A stretch of DNA of 64,000 nt from contig CAMRWU010000009.1 of NCBI GenBank assembly GCA_947054505.1, forward strand, positions 1-64,000, read 5' to 3'. The translations under genes were made by a program, and so were the position numbers. The notes below the pieces were generated by a model. The model had not been told where the DNA came from. It saw only the letters and a program-made list of their open reading frames with translations, and made no database searches. Origin of the DNA: an uncultured Pseudomonadota bacterium. Its GTDB lineage: Bacteria; Pseudomonadota; Alphaproteobacteria; RF32; CAG-239. Positions 1 through 7,793 of this stretch are shown here, piece after piece (positions within the stretch are counted from its first letter, which is position 1; each line of letters opens with the position of its first letter).

Positions 1-54
1 CTCGTCAGGCTCATAACCTGAAGGTCGTAGGTTCAAATCCTGCCCCCGCAACCA
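1..54 (+). tRNA. tRNA-fMet (CAT), 5'-truncated by window edge
   Basis: The window opens inside a tRNA. The anticodon arm with CAT, the T-arm (GGTTCAAATCC) and the CCCCCGCA acceptor strand with an encoded CCA end at 54 are present. The D-arm and 5' acceptor strand lie outside the window. The GTCAGGCTCATAACCTGAAGG anticodon region and the CCCCCGCAACCA end resemble bacterial initiator tRNA, rather than elongator tRNA-Met or tRNA-Ile2. Initiator identity is an inference because position 1 and its mismatch cannot be seen. Confidence 0.9.
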
Positions 55-63
55 ATAACAAAT

Positions 64-90
64 AACCAGCCTAAGGGCTGGTTTTTTGTT
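64..90 (+). terminator. Rho-independent terminator of tRNA-fMet
   Basis: An 8-bp perfect stem (AACCAGCC / GGCTGGTT) with a TAAG loop is followed by a T-rich run. It sits 10 bases after the tRNA 3' end, so it ends the tRNA transcript. Confidence 0.85.
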
Positions 91-217
91 ATTGTATTGC
101 GCGGCTAGAGTTGAACCTACGAGAAAGTAGGTTCACTACCAGGCGCAGGCAGACGTTAGTATGCCGCTGAGGCTTCGCCGAAGCGCCGCAGAGGTAACAT
201 AAAATACTGCTATAATA
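91..217. other. Intergenic stretch with two short hairpins, no gene
   Basis: There is no convincing ORF with a ribosome binding site. Two compact inverted repeats are visible: GAACCTAC-GAGAAA-GTAGGTTC at 113-134, and GCTTCG-C-CGAAGC near 172-184. They do not carry T runs, so they are not simple terminators. The stretch is bounded by the tRNA terminator and by the terminator of the leftward operon. Confidence 0.4.
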
Positions 218-249
218 AAACACCAGACCCTTAAAAGAATCTGGTGTTT
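218..249 (-). terminator. Rho-independent terminator of the leftward 210-aa / PcfJ-LRR operon
   Basis: The 10-bp perfect stem AAACACCAGA / TCTGGTGTTT is followed on the minus strand by TTTTATTATA. It lies immediately downstream of the stop codon at 252. Confidence 0.8.
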
Positions 250-251
250 CA

Positions 252-884
252 TCAGTTAAGTGGTAGAACAAAGCGGACGTGCCAATAGCGGGGAGGATTC
301 GCCTGTGAAGTACTGGATAGGAATGGCATTCCTCCAATTCCATCTCCTTTAAGCTCTCGCAGAGCCTCATTTACTCGCTTAAGTCCGATAGCGTGGAGGC
401 AGAGAAAGTTGGCATCAGAAGGAACAATCCACTTCTTTCCGGCTACCTCAGGAAGTCTCTCTACTTTTTCTCGGGCTTGTCGAATGTCAAGATTTTGTCC
501 GTAATTATGCAATGCCAGAACAAAATGAAGAGACTGTGCTCGAATGACAATTCCTAAAATATCCCCATTATAAAGGGCATATTCCAAGCCGCATTTGGTG
601 TAAGCATAATCGATTTTGTCTTCCGTTACCGGAGGCGCGATGTCCTTCGGAAATCCAGCTAAAAAACTGTCGCTGGCAATAAAGTCGACAAGCATATTCC
701 AAGCTTCGCTTTGAGCGGGGAATATGGTGTCTAAGCTCACACTTCCATTCTCAATAGCCTCTTGTATTTCGGAGGCTGTGAGGGGTGTCGTAGAGGATGG
801 GTTAAGAAGAGCTTTGGTGACATCTTCTAACGAAACCTCTAATGTCAGCATCAGATTGATGATTGCTTTAACATTTGTTTCCAT
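252..884 (-). CDS. Hypothetical protein, 210 aa
   Basis: I do not recognise this protein. It has no signal peptide or membrane segment and looks like a soluble mixed alpha/beta protein. The N-terminal 40 residues are helical and leucine-rich, and a proline-rich stretch (SSTTPLTASE) follows. The ATG at 884 has only a weak Shine-Dalgarno. The gene starts 38 bases after the stop of the upstream PcfJ-LRR gene on the same strand, and a terminator follows its stop, so the two form a two-gene unit. Nothing in the sequence suggests an enzyme motif. A function linked to the large upstream protein is only an inference from the shared operon. Confidence 0.75.
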   Translation of the reverse strand: METNVKAIINLMLTLEVSLEDVTKALLNPSSTTPLTASEIQEAIENGSVSLDTIFPAQSEAWNMLVDFIASDSFLAGFPKDIAPPVTEDKIDYAYTKCGLEYALYNGDILGIVIRAQSLHFVLALHNYGQNLDIRQAREKVERLPEVAGKKWIVPSDANFLCLHAIGLKRVNEALRELKGDGIGGMPFLSSTSQANPPRYWHVRFVLPLN

Positions 885-922
885 TGTTGTTAATTGTTTA
901 GATAATAATATTTGTTATCTTT

Positions 923-3673
923 TTAACGTCTCCTATCGGCTTGTTTAGCTGATTTCAGGAGTTGTAATCCTGTCTGAATATTTGAGGCTCTGACGATTAA
1001 TAAATCGGGATATTGTTCTTTGAGCCGTTGTCTTTTTTCTGCCGGAGCATCTTCTGGCAATTCGATTGTTATGGGTAATTTTTCAACTTGTTGCGGTAAC
1101 GTCAATTCTGTATCGTTGCCTATCTTTATCTTCTTTAATATCTCAATTTGTTGCGGATGTAAATATAATTGTCCCTCATCATTAAAGACTTCATCCTCAT
1201 AGTTGATTTCTTTTAATTTCGCTTCTCCTTTTGTGTGGCTGAAATCTATTTCTGTCAGTTGCGGGCAGAGTTGGAAAAGATGGAAACCGGAAAAACGCTC
1301 CGGCATCACGATACGTTCAAGTTCAGAAAAATGAATACAAGACGATGTCTTTAAATTAACTCGTTTACAGTCAGAAAAATCAAGAGTTTTAAGGTTCTTG
1401 AGATGTTCATTGGGTGATAAAAGAGTTAATTGGAGTGTTTCAATTGAATAAGGAAACGCGGAAACAACAGGTAGGAAGTTTGCCTGTAAAGTTTTTATGT
1501 GCGGATAAGCTTCCAAATTCCAGCTCTGAGGAATAGGGGCCTCATCTGCTTTACGAATATCAAGAAAGCTCACCCCTTGCGGAGGAATAATTTGAGAGAA
1601 TTGTTGCGTCTCACAGTGAAGTGTTGAGAGTTTGTTGTTTGCTGACAAATCAATAATCTGATTTTGAGCAATGCAACAAAACTGAAAATTAATTTCACGT
1701 AAGTTTTTATATTCAGAGAAAGCAAACGGAATATTCTCACCAAATTTTATTCCGGGGAGATGTATTTTTTCAATATTAAGCAGCAGTTGAATATTCTTGA
1801 TTTTTGGCAAGTTTGCGAACTGCATTCCATAATATCTTATAAAGTCTTTGGAGAAAGGGCGGTGTCCTGCTGTTTGTATAGTGCCAAATCCTTTAACAGG
1901 TGGATGGGAGATATCTATTCTTTCCAAAGCCTGAAAAGCGCAATGATTGCCGGAAAAATATTTGACATTACCAGGAAGGATTATTTCTTTTAGCTTGGGG
2001 AAGGAGCTGTTCATCAAGTCCAAAGTTATTAAATTTCGAAAAGATGATAAATCAAGTTTTTCGATACGGTCAAATACGCCTTCGCATAGATTTAATTCTT
2101 GTAATGTGGAGGGGAAAAGCTCTTCTGTAAGGCAAGGGAATTTTCCTCTTAAAGAAAGAGATTGAAGCTTCTTGTTTCTGTTCAAGTTTGAGAAAACAGA
2201 AAAGTCTCCGGTCAAAGAAAGATGTTGTAAATTATCGTGATTGATGAGGGTCGATAAATTCGGAAGATTTCCTTTAATTTTAATTTCGGTTACATCACGT
2301 GAAAGAATAATTTCTTGAATGTTATTTTCCTTCAGGATATCCAGTTCCAGCTTTTGGCAAGAGATGGCTGATAAATCCAGTGTGGAAGCCTGAGTGCTTA
2401 AATGCAATATCAAAGAGTTTACTTTAGGCAAATTGGCAATCTGCTCAATTGTTTTTGAATAAAGCGATCCGTCTATTTCCAGAGTTTTAAATCTGATATT
2501 TATATTGTTTATTGATGACAGTCGACTTGATTTTATGCGGATTTTATCAAAATATATATTTTCCAAAGAGGGACCAATATCTAAAATATCATGATGTTTA
2601 CCACTCATATCGGTAATAATACCAATATTATTTTTCTCAGAATTGGGAATCTGCTCGGAGTTTATAATTTTTGAAAAGTCATCAACCTGCATTAATGACA
2701 TCAGAAAACGCCGAGTATCTTGAACATAGTTCCAATCAACAATACTGTCTCGATAACCTTTAATTTGTTTTATTTTGCCATCAGCAAATTCAATGGTTGC
2801 GTGCGGTACAAATTCTGTCGCATCATCGCCATAATCGCGAATAGAATAAATTTGTGTTGCACCATTTTCAACATTGGAAGCATAAGTTGCCACGCAATGA
2901 TGCATTTGACTTCCTTCGTAGTCCAAAGCTTCCTTTGTAAGGAGGCGAACCGCTTGAACTTGATGTTCCGGATAGATTTCAATAACCTCCAACCCCTGAT
3001 GACTGTTGAGAATACTTTCTAGATTTTTTTTATTTTTATCATTGATTTTTTCAAAATAGGCGTCTGCGGCTTCCAGCAATGCATCAAAATCGCCGGCTTT
3101 TTGATGTAATCCGATAAAATAGCGACTGCCGTTGACACGGGTAGGATATCTTTCAATATAAGAGGCAACATAGTCTTTGATATGTTGTGCTTGTTGGTAT
3201 AATACGGAATTAAGAAAGTTGTCGATATTGAGGGATACTGTTCCGTCTTTATTCAAAATCGCCGCAGCCGGAGATGATTGCACAAAAGCCGGAAGTAAAT
3301 ATTTTTTCATCAAACTTTGTGTGCAGGCAAAGGTTTGGGCATCCGTAGACAGTTCTGAAAATGGCGTGAGATTCTTTTGTTCTTTATAGGTTTTCAAAAG
3401 AGCCTTTTTGGCGGCAAGAAGCTGGTTGAGAAGAAGACCGCTTTTCTTTTTATCATCATCTTCTTGTGCTTGACGAATTTGCTCTTTGTATTTTTCTATA
3501 TCTGTTTTTAGTTGTTTAAGCTGGGCGGAGATAAGAGCTATTTTTTCTTTGCGCCGTTGCTTGGAAACGATCATTTCATTATTATAGGTATCAATATCGC
3601 AAATGGATGTTTGCGAAAACAAAGTGTTTATCGCATCTAAAAAAGCGGGATAATTTATTATTTCTCGTTTCAT
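923..3673 (-). CDS. PcfJ-like domain protein with leucine-rich repeats, 916 aa
   Basis: The protein has three visible parts. Residues about 40-100 are a charged coiled coil. Residues about 225-325 resemble the PcfJ-like domain of conjugative-plasmid and phage proteins: QMHHCVATYA, IYSIRD, then an ATIEF...IKQIKG strand pair. From about 360 to 860 there is an irregular series of leucine-rich repeats (repeated L..L.L..N/S..L patterns such as LQSLSLRGKFPCL). No signal peptide or membrane helix is seen. The ATG at 3673 is preceded by AAAGGA at good spacing. PcfJ-like domains are known mostly from mobile elements; joining one to a long LRR array suggests a protein-binding or effector-like role, which is inference. 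There is no transposase, relaxase or integrase beside it. Confidence 0.75.
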   Translation of the reverse strand: MKREIINYPAFLDAINTLFSQTSICDIDTYNNEMIVSKQRRKEKIALISAQLKQLKTDIEKYKEQIRQAQEDDDKKKSGLLLNQLLAAKKALLKTYKEQKNLTPFSELSTDAQTFACTQSLMKKYLLPAFVQSSPAAAILNKDGTVSLNIDNFLNSVLYQQAQHIKDYVASYIERYPTRVNGSRYFIGLHQKAGDFDALLEAADAYFEKINDKNKKNLESILNSHQGLEVIEIYPEHQVQAVRLLTKEALDYEGSQMHHCVATYASNVENGATQIYSIRDYGDDATEFVPHATIEFADGKIKQIKGYRDSIVDWNYVQDTRRFLMSLMQVDDFSKIINSEQIPNSEKNNIGIITDMSGKHHDILDIGPSLENIYFDKIRIKSSRLSSINNINIRFKTLEIDGSLYSKTIEQIANLPKVNSLILHLSTQASTLDLSAISCQKLELDILKENNIQEIILSRDVTEIKIKGNLPNLSTLINHDNLQHLSLTGDFSVFSNLNRNKKLQSLSLRGKFPCLTEELFPSTLQELNLCEGVFDRIEKLDLSSFRNLITLDLMNSSFPKLKEIILPGNVKYFSGNHCAFQALERIDISHPPVKGFGTIQTAGHRPFSKDFIRYYGMQFANLPKIKNIQLLLNIEKIHLPGIKFGENIPFAFSEYKNLREINFQFCCIAQNQIIDLSANNKLSTLHCETQQFSQIIPPQGVSFLDIRKADEAPIPQSWNLEAYPHIKTLQANFLPVVSAFPYSIETLQLTLLSPNEHLKNLKTLDFSDCKRVNLKTSSCIHFSELERIVMPERFSGFHLFQLCPQLTEIDFSHTKGEAKLKEINYEDEVFNDEGQLYLHPQQIEILKKIKIGNDTELTLPQQVEKLPITIELPEDAPAEKRQRLKEQYPDLLIVRASNIQTGLQLLKSAKQADRRR

Positions 3674-3694
3674 ATTTTTCCTTTGCGCGTCAGA

Positions 3695-3722
3695 AATATA
3701 ACAGATTTCAAAAACAAATCAA
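3695..3722 (-). promoter_or_regulatory. Predicted sigma70-type promoter of the PcfJ-LRR operon
   Basis: On the minus strand TTGATT (3722-3717) is followed after 16 bases by TATATT (3700-3695), about 22 bases upstream of the ATG at 3673. This is a by-eye consensus match only. Confidence 0.5.
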
Positions 3723-3757
3723 CAAAAAATGACAAAAATATATTTTTCGGAAAAAGC

Positions 3758-3784
3758 TTGCCTTTAGATTTTTTATGGTATAAC
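3758..3784 (+). promoter_or_regulatory. Possible promoter for the 182-aa gene
   Basis: TTGCCT (3758-3763) is followed after 15 bases by TATAAC (3779-3784), 40 bases upstream of the ATG at 3825. The spacing is short of ideal. The leader between it and the start codon is almost entirely A/T and contains no Shine-Dalgarno. Confidence 0.35.
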
Positions 3785-3824
3785 GTGTTTTCAAATGCTT
3801 TTATAATTTTTAAATTTTTGTGTT

Positions 3825-4373
3825 ATGAAAAAAACAAAAAGTTTTTTCAAGTTTGACATCACGCAAACAACAAGCGTGTTGCTCTACAAAATCGAACAAG
3901 GAGACGGCCGCCGCTGGATTCTGGGTTCTGGAGAAAGCGACAATGTTCTCTTCCTCCATGAGATTAAGCGCCCTAAAGAAAACTTCGTCCACATCGAAAT
4001 CGGAACCGGTTTTCTGAAGTTTACGACAGTTCATGGTTTTACCTATGTCGTGGAGGACAAAGAAGGTGATGGAGCCGAAGTAAGGTTTCATGGACCGGTT
4101 AACGCCCTGCTGACCCAAAGCTTATTACCGCGAATGACCTACGTTCCTGAAACGCTGGTCGGGATGAGCGGCGATATGGAAGACTTCGTTCCCATCGGCG
4201 AGTTCATGGAGCTTCGTGAAAAACGCCACAACGGTGAGGTCAACCCGCAAGACAAATTCGGTTGGCGCGTCAACATGAAGTTCAATAACGAGCTGGTTCC
4301 GTGGTTGCCGCCATTTAACGGAGCGATGCGCGAAAAACCGAAAAAGAAAGTTGGAAAGTTCTCGCGCAAGTAA
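3825..4373 (+). CDS. Hypothetical protein, 182 aa, no Shine-Dalgarno
   Basis: I do not recognise this protein. It is soluble, with no signal peptide, and ends in a basic tail (KPKKKVGKFSRK). The middle reads as beta-strand-rich (VHIEIGTGFLKFTTVHGFTYVV). The start at 3825 is the first ATG and gives a lysine-rich N-terminus. The 25 bases before it are A/T-only, without any AGGA-like element, unlike most genes in this window. Its codon choice is richer in C-ending codons (GCC, GTC, CGC, CTG) than its neighbours. Both points hint at a different origin. It is divergent from the PcfJ-LRR gene and ends just before a bidirectional terminator. Confidence 0.65.
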   Translation: MKKTKSFFKFDITQTTSVLLYKIEQGDGRRWILGSGESDNVLFLHEIKRPKENFVHIEIGTGFLKFTTVHGFTYVVEDKEGDGAEVRFHGPVNALLTQSLLPRMTYVPETLVGMSGDMEDFVPIGEFMELREKRHNGEVNPQDKFGWRVNMKFNNELVPWLPPFNGAMREKPKKKVGKFSRK

Positions 4374-4390
4374 AGTTCTCTTTTTGTTTA

Positions 4391-4418
4391 AAAGCCCGCA
4401 TTACCGCGGGCTTTTTTT
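4391..4418. terminator. Bidirectional Rho-independent terminator
   Basis: The GCCCGC / GCGGGC stem is flanked by A and T runs. It separates the convergent 182-aa gene and the DUF2207 gene and can serve both strands. Confidence 0.85.
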
Positions 4419-6508
4419 TATAGTTTTGCATTTTTGTGTAATGCCAGAAAATCGAGCATGGCTTGCAGTTTGTTATATTCATTTACTGAGATTTTATCAG
4501 CAAATCTTTCGGCTTGACCTAAGGCAAAGATGCGTGGTTGTTGCAACATAATTTCCCGTCCCTGCAAATGGGTTTGTTCTGTTTCGGAAAATTCTTTTTT
4601 CAGAGCGAGAGCATCGGCAATCGGTTCGGCAAGAGCCGCATTTCTTTGCGAATAAACCGACATAAACCGACGGATGATAATAACACTCAGAAAGATAAAC
4701 AAAACGCCTGCCGGATGAATAAACGCCGACATGATTAAGAATGCCGGAACAATGAGCAAGACCGCGCCCAATTTCGTAAAGATAGCCAGCCATTTGAGGG
4801 TTGTTTTTTTACAAAACAAAGATGTGGCAAGGAACAAAACAATCGTCATGACAGACAGAAAAGCAAATGTTCTGAAAACATTTGTTTGCAGAGCGGCAAT
4901 ATAGGCTTCTGCAATCAAAAGCATCCCTAGACTGAAGAACAAATAGCCGCTGTTCATTTTGAGCATGTAGAGAGCCAAACTGCGTCTTAAATCTTTTTTG
5001 ATAAAAGAAGCCGCTCGCTTGATTTTCAAAAAGTTAGCTTTTCCGGCATTAAAAATTGTGTCATCTTTTACAAAAAGCTGTTTCAAAGCGAGGCGTTCGT
5101 GTTTTTCAAGAGCATTCAGCCGATCGGTTTTTTTGATTAATAAGACGCGCCCGTCAGCATTTTGAATATCGATAATATTTTTTCTGTACAGTTCCAACAA
5201 AAAACTACCGAACGACGTCAGGTCAAAACAGTTGAAAGCCAGATAGCGCAACAAGGGAGCATTTTTCTTGAGCTTGATATTTAACTGTCCTTTATTTTTG
5301 CGAATATATTTCCAAGATATTTTGAACGACACGGCAATAACCAGCAAAGCCAAAAGGCTGATAAGAACATCTCCGTGCCGATCAAAGAAGAGCAAAAACT
5401 TGTCCGAAAAATCGGGTTGAATGAGTTTGTCTGCCGGCAAAGATAAGACGATGTGCAGGCCGTTCCCCGGAAAAACAGGCAAAAGAGAAATAATGCCGAT
5501 GCGGTTTGCTCCGATTTTATAAATCTGCGTTAAGTCTTTGCGGAAATAACTGGGGCGTCCGCTGAAAATTTCCAGTCCGATATTTGAAATTGCCGGGGGA
5601 AGAGTAATCGTTGCCGCCACGCGAGAAATAACCAGATTCCATGAAGAACCGGTCACATCCCAATACAAGTTTTTGATATCTTCAGACGAAGTAAGGATAT
5701 GGTGAGCCAGATAATGAAAAGTATAAGTGTAAACGCCGCTTTCCAAAATCTGCCCAGCTTTGGGAACCATATAAAAAGCATTCTCACCTTCGGTTATTTT
5801 GTACGGAAACTCTTGTCCGTTTATTTGCACATCAATAATGCTGTAATCTATCTTGGTTCGGGAATTATCCATGGCAAAGGCATATTTGGGCAACGGCTTG
5901 GTCAATCCGCCTTTAAGTTTATTGCCGTCGGCGACCACAACAACTGTTTCTTCGATTTTTAAGGTGCCGTCCGGCAAAACTTCCAAATCGCTCCTCAGGT
6001 AGGGAATATGCTCCAATGCCGGAGCCGTAACTTTAATATCGTTTACTGGCAAAGTGACGTTAATCATCGGAATGTTGGGGGAGTTTAATTCCTGCATCAT
6101 TGTTGACGGAAGGTCGGATGGATTGGCATTTTCTTGCTGAATTTGAATATCATTCCGTTGATTTTGAGCCTGTTCCTTATTGCGGATACGTTGCATCGCC
6201 TGATCATAAATTTTTTCAAATTCGCTTTTTTTCTGCTGTTTCATCAAGGCATTTGTTCGTTCGCTGGGAACGGCATGAAAGGCGTTGGTATTGATCTTGT
6301 CGGCATCTTCAATAACGGTTTGGGTGATGCGATTCTGCAAAAAATCTTCAAATTCATCAATCGTCACATTATGGAGTTGCGGCGTGTGGTTTTGTTTCAT
6401 GTTTTGAGCTTGCGGAACCGCATTAACGTCAAAAACCTGTTTGATTTTTGCTTGAGTGAGTGAGGGAATGAGACAACTGAAACATATTGCAAGAAAAAGT
6501 TTCTTCAT
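4418..6508 (-). CDS. DUF2207 family predicted membrane protein, 696 aa
   Basis: It begins with a signal peptide (MKKLFLAICFSCLIPSLTQA) and a Q/N-rich linker. A DUF2207-type extracytoplasmic domain follows, about residues 165-385, with the typical DLEVLPDGTLKIEETVVV start and the LYWDVTGSSWN motif. A membrane helix lies near 390-410, then a cytoplasmic insert, and three to four membrane helices near 530-630. This is the architecture of YciQ-type proteins, whose function is unknown. The gene is monocistronic: a terminator follows it, and a divergent gene starts 83 bases upstream of it. Confidence 0.8.
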   Translation of the reverse strand: MKKLFLAICFSCLIPSLTQAKIKQVFDVNAVPQAQNMKQNHTPQLHNVTIDEFEDFLQNRITQTVIEDADKINTNAFHAVPSERTNALMKQQKKSEFEKIYDQAMQRIRNKEQAQNQRNDIQIQQENANPSDLPSTMMQELNSPNIPMINVTLPVNDIKVTAPALEHIPYLRSDLEVLPDGTLKIEETVVVVADGNKLKGGLTKPLPKYAFAMDNSRTKIDYSIIDVQINGQEFPYKITEGENAFYMVPKAGQILESGVYTYTFHYLAHHILTSSEDIKNLYWDVTGSSWNLVISRVAATITLPPAISNIGLEIFSGRPSYFRKDLTQIYKIGANRIGIISLLPVFPGNGLHIVLSLPADKLIQPDFSDKFLLFFDRHGDVLISLLALLVIAVSFKISWKYIRKNKGQLNIKLKKNAPLLRYLAFNCFDLTSFGSFLLELYRKNIIDIQNADGRVLLIKKTDRLNALEKHERLALKQLFVKDDTIFNAGKANFLKIKRAASFIKKDLRRSLALYMLKMNSGYLFFSLGMLLIAEAYIAALQTNVFRTFAFLSVMTIVLFLATSLFCKKTTLKWLAIFTKLGAVLLIVPAFLIMSAFIHPAGVLFIFLSVIIIRRFMSVYSQRNAALAEPIADALALKKEFSETEQTHLQGREIMLQQPRIFALGQAERFADKISVNEYNKLQAMLDFLALHKNAKL

Positions 6509-6524
6509 AAAAAAACATCCGCTG

Positions 6525-6552
6525 TTAACAATTAAAACATAATTGGTATTAT
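6525..6552 (+). promoter_or_regulatory. Predicted sigma70-type promoter of the glmU-like gene
   Basis: TTAACA (6525-6530), a 16-base spacer and TATTAT (6547-6552), 40 bases upstream of the ATG at 6592. Consensus match by eye. Confidence 0.5.
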
Positions 6553-6591
6553 AACTTAAAGATATTAAAAAGTTATAAAGGAGACTGAGAG

Positions 6592-7332
6592 ATGCAAAAC
6601 AATATAGCCGCTATCGTTTTAGGCGCGGGAAAAGGAACTCGTATGAAGTCCGATTTGCCCAAGGTTATGATGCCTGTTGATGGCAAACCGATGATCCGCC
6701 ATATCCTGAATATGTTGCAGGAAGCCGGCGTGGAAAAAGTTGTGACCGTGATTGCGCCGGATGGTGATTTGGTAAAAAAAGAAGTGGCACCGTCTCCGAC
6801 ATGTGTTCAAGAAAAACAATTGGGAACAGGGCATGCCGTTTTGTCGGCCCGTTCGGAGTTGATTGGTTTTAAAGGCGATGTCTTGGTTATTTTTGGTGAT
6901 CAGCCGTTGTATACTCCGGAAACCGTTCGCCGTCTGGTTCAAAAACGTCGCGAAGGATATGCTGTTGTTTGCTTGGGCTTTCGTCCTGCAGATGCGGCTC
7001 GCTACGGTCGCTTGGTGATGGATGGCAACAATCTGAAACGTATTGTTGAATATAAAGATGCTTCCGAAGAAGAGCTGGCAATTAATTTTTGCAATTCCGG
7101 TATGATGTGTTTTGATGGCGAAACAATGTTTGATATTTTGGATACCATTAGTAATGAAAATGCCGCCGGAGAGTATTATTTAACAGATGCGGTGGAAGTG
7201 GCTTTGCAAAAGGGGCTGAAATGTAGTGCGGTAGAGTGTCCCGTGGAAGAAGCTTCTGCGGCCAACACGCGTGAAGAACTGGCTTTGTTGGAAGAGTTGC
7301 TGAAAAAAAGAAAAGCGGAAAAAGGAAAATAA
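6592..7332 (+). CDS. GlmU-like nucleotidyltransferase (UDP-GlcNAc pyrophosphorylase domain only), 246 aa
   Basis: The N-terminus carries the GlmU-type sugar nucleotidyltransferase signature LGAGKGTRMKSDLPKVMMPV (G-x-G-x-x-T-R-M...PK), followed by EKQLGTGHAV, FGDQPLY and IVEYKDASEEE...NSGMMCFD. These are expected for uridylyl transfer to GlcNAc-1-phosphate. The protein stops at 246 aa. Bifunctional GlmU is usually about 450 aa with a C-terminal left-handed beta-helix acetyltransferase, and that half is absent. The stop overlaps the start of the next gene by one base, so it is not a window or frameshift artefact. A strong AAGGAG precedes the ATG. The true sugar substrate cannot be fixed from sequence. 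Confidence 0.8.
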   Translation: MQNNIAAIVLGAGKGTRMKSDLPKVMMPVDGKPMIRHILNMLQEAGVEKVVTVIAPDGDLVKKEVAPSPTCVQEKQLGTGHAVLSARSELIGFKGDVLVIFGDQPLYTPETVRRLVQKRREGYAVVCLGFRPADAARYGRLVMDGNNLKRIVEYKDASEEELAINFCNSGMMCFDGETMFDILDTISNENAAGEYYLTDAVEVALQKGLKCSAVECPVEEASAANTREELALLEELLKKRKAEKGK

Positions 7333-7793
7333 TGCAGTTTATTAAAAAATATTGGTTCGGACTGATAACCGGCACAATGATTTTTATCTTTCTCGGGATG
7401 TTTATTCTCGTGTTGTTGTCTCCTCGTCAGGATGTGCAAAAACGAGGCTTTATTCCCTGTACTGACGCAATGGCGGCACAATTATCCGGCTGTCGTGATA
7501 ATGGGGGTATCGGCTGTATGTTGGGAGGGATTGTCCAAAATAGCTGGTGCGAGATGAAAGTCATTGGCAAAGGTATAAAGTTATGGATTTCTGGGCAACA
7601 AACAGCGCCGTGGAGCAATTATATCTTTATTCCGGAGGTTGTTTCCGCAGATGAGGATTTTGACGAGGAAGCTCGGCAGGAACATCTCAGAAATAATCCG
7701 CCTTTTAGCGAAGAAATGCAAGAATTGAAAATATTAAATGAGGAATTGGAAAATGAACAACAAGAAATCTCCGCAGACGAACAACCTCAATAA
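7332..7793 (+). CDS. Small membrane-anchored protein, 153 aa
   Basis: I do not recognise this protein. One strong membrane helix lies at residues 9-31 (GLITGTMIFIFLGMFILVLL). A cysteine-rich region follows with four Cys between about 43 and 75 (PCTDAMAAQLSGC...GCMLGG...WCEMK), then an acidic C-terminus. It overlaps the preceding nucleotidyltransferase stop by one base and the start of pepF by about 40 bases, so the three genes are translationally packed. The cysteines would lie outside the cytoplasm if the N-terminus is inside, which suggests disulfides (inference). Confidence 0.7.
   Translation: MQFIKKYWFGLITGTMIFIFLGMFILVLLSPRQDVQKRGFIPCTDAMAAQLSGCRDNGGIGCMLGGIVQNSWCEMKVIGKGIKLWISGQQTAPWSNYIFIPEVVSADEDFDEEARQEHLRNNPPFSEEMQELKILNEELENEQQEISADEQPQ

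Noticed and set aside
1..4373. tRNA-associated genomic island
   Set aside because: No integrase, transposase or repeat of the tRNA 3' end was found, so only the accessory look of the genes remains.
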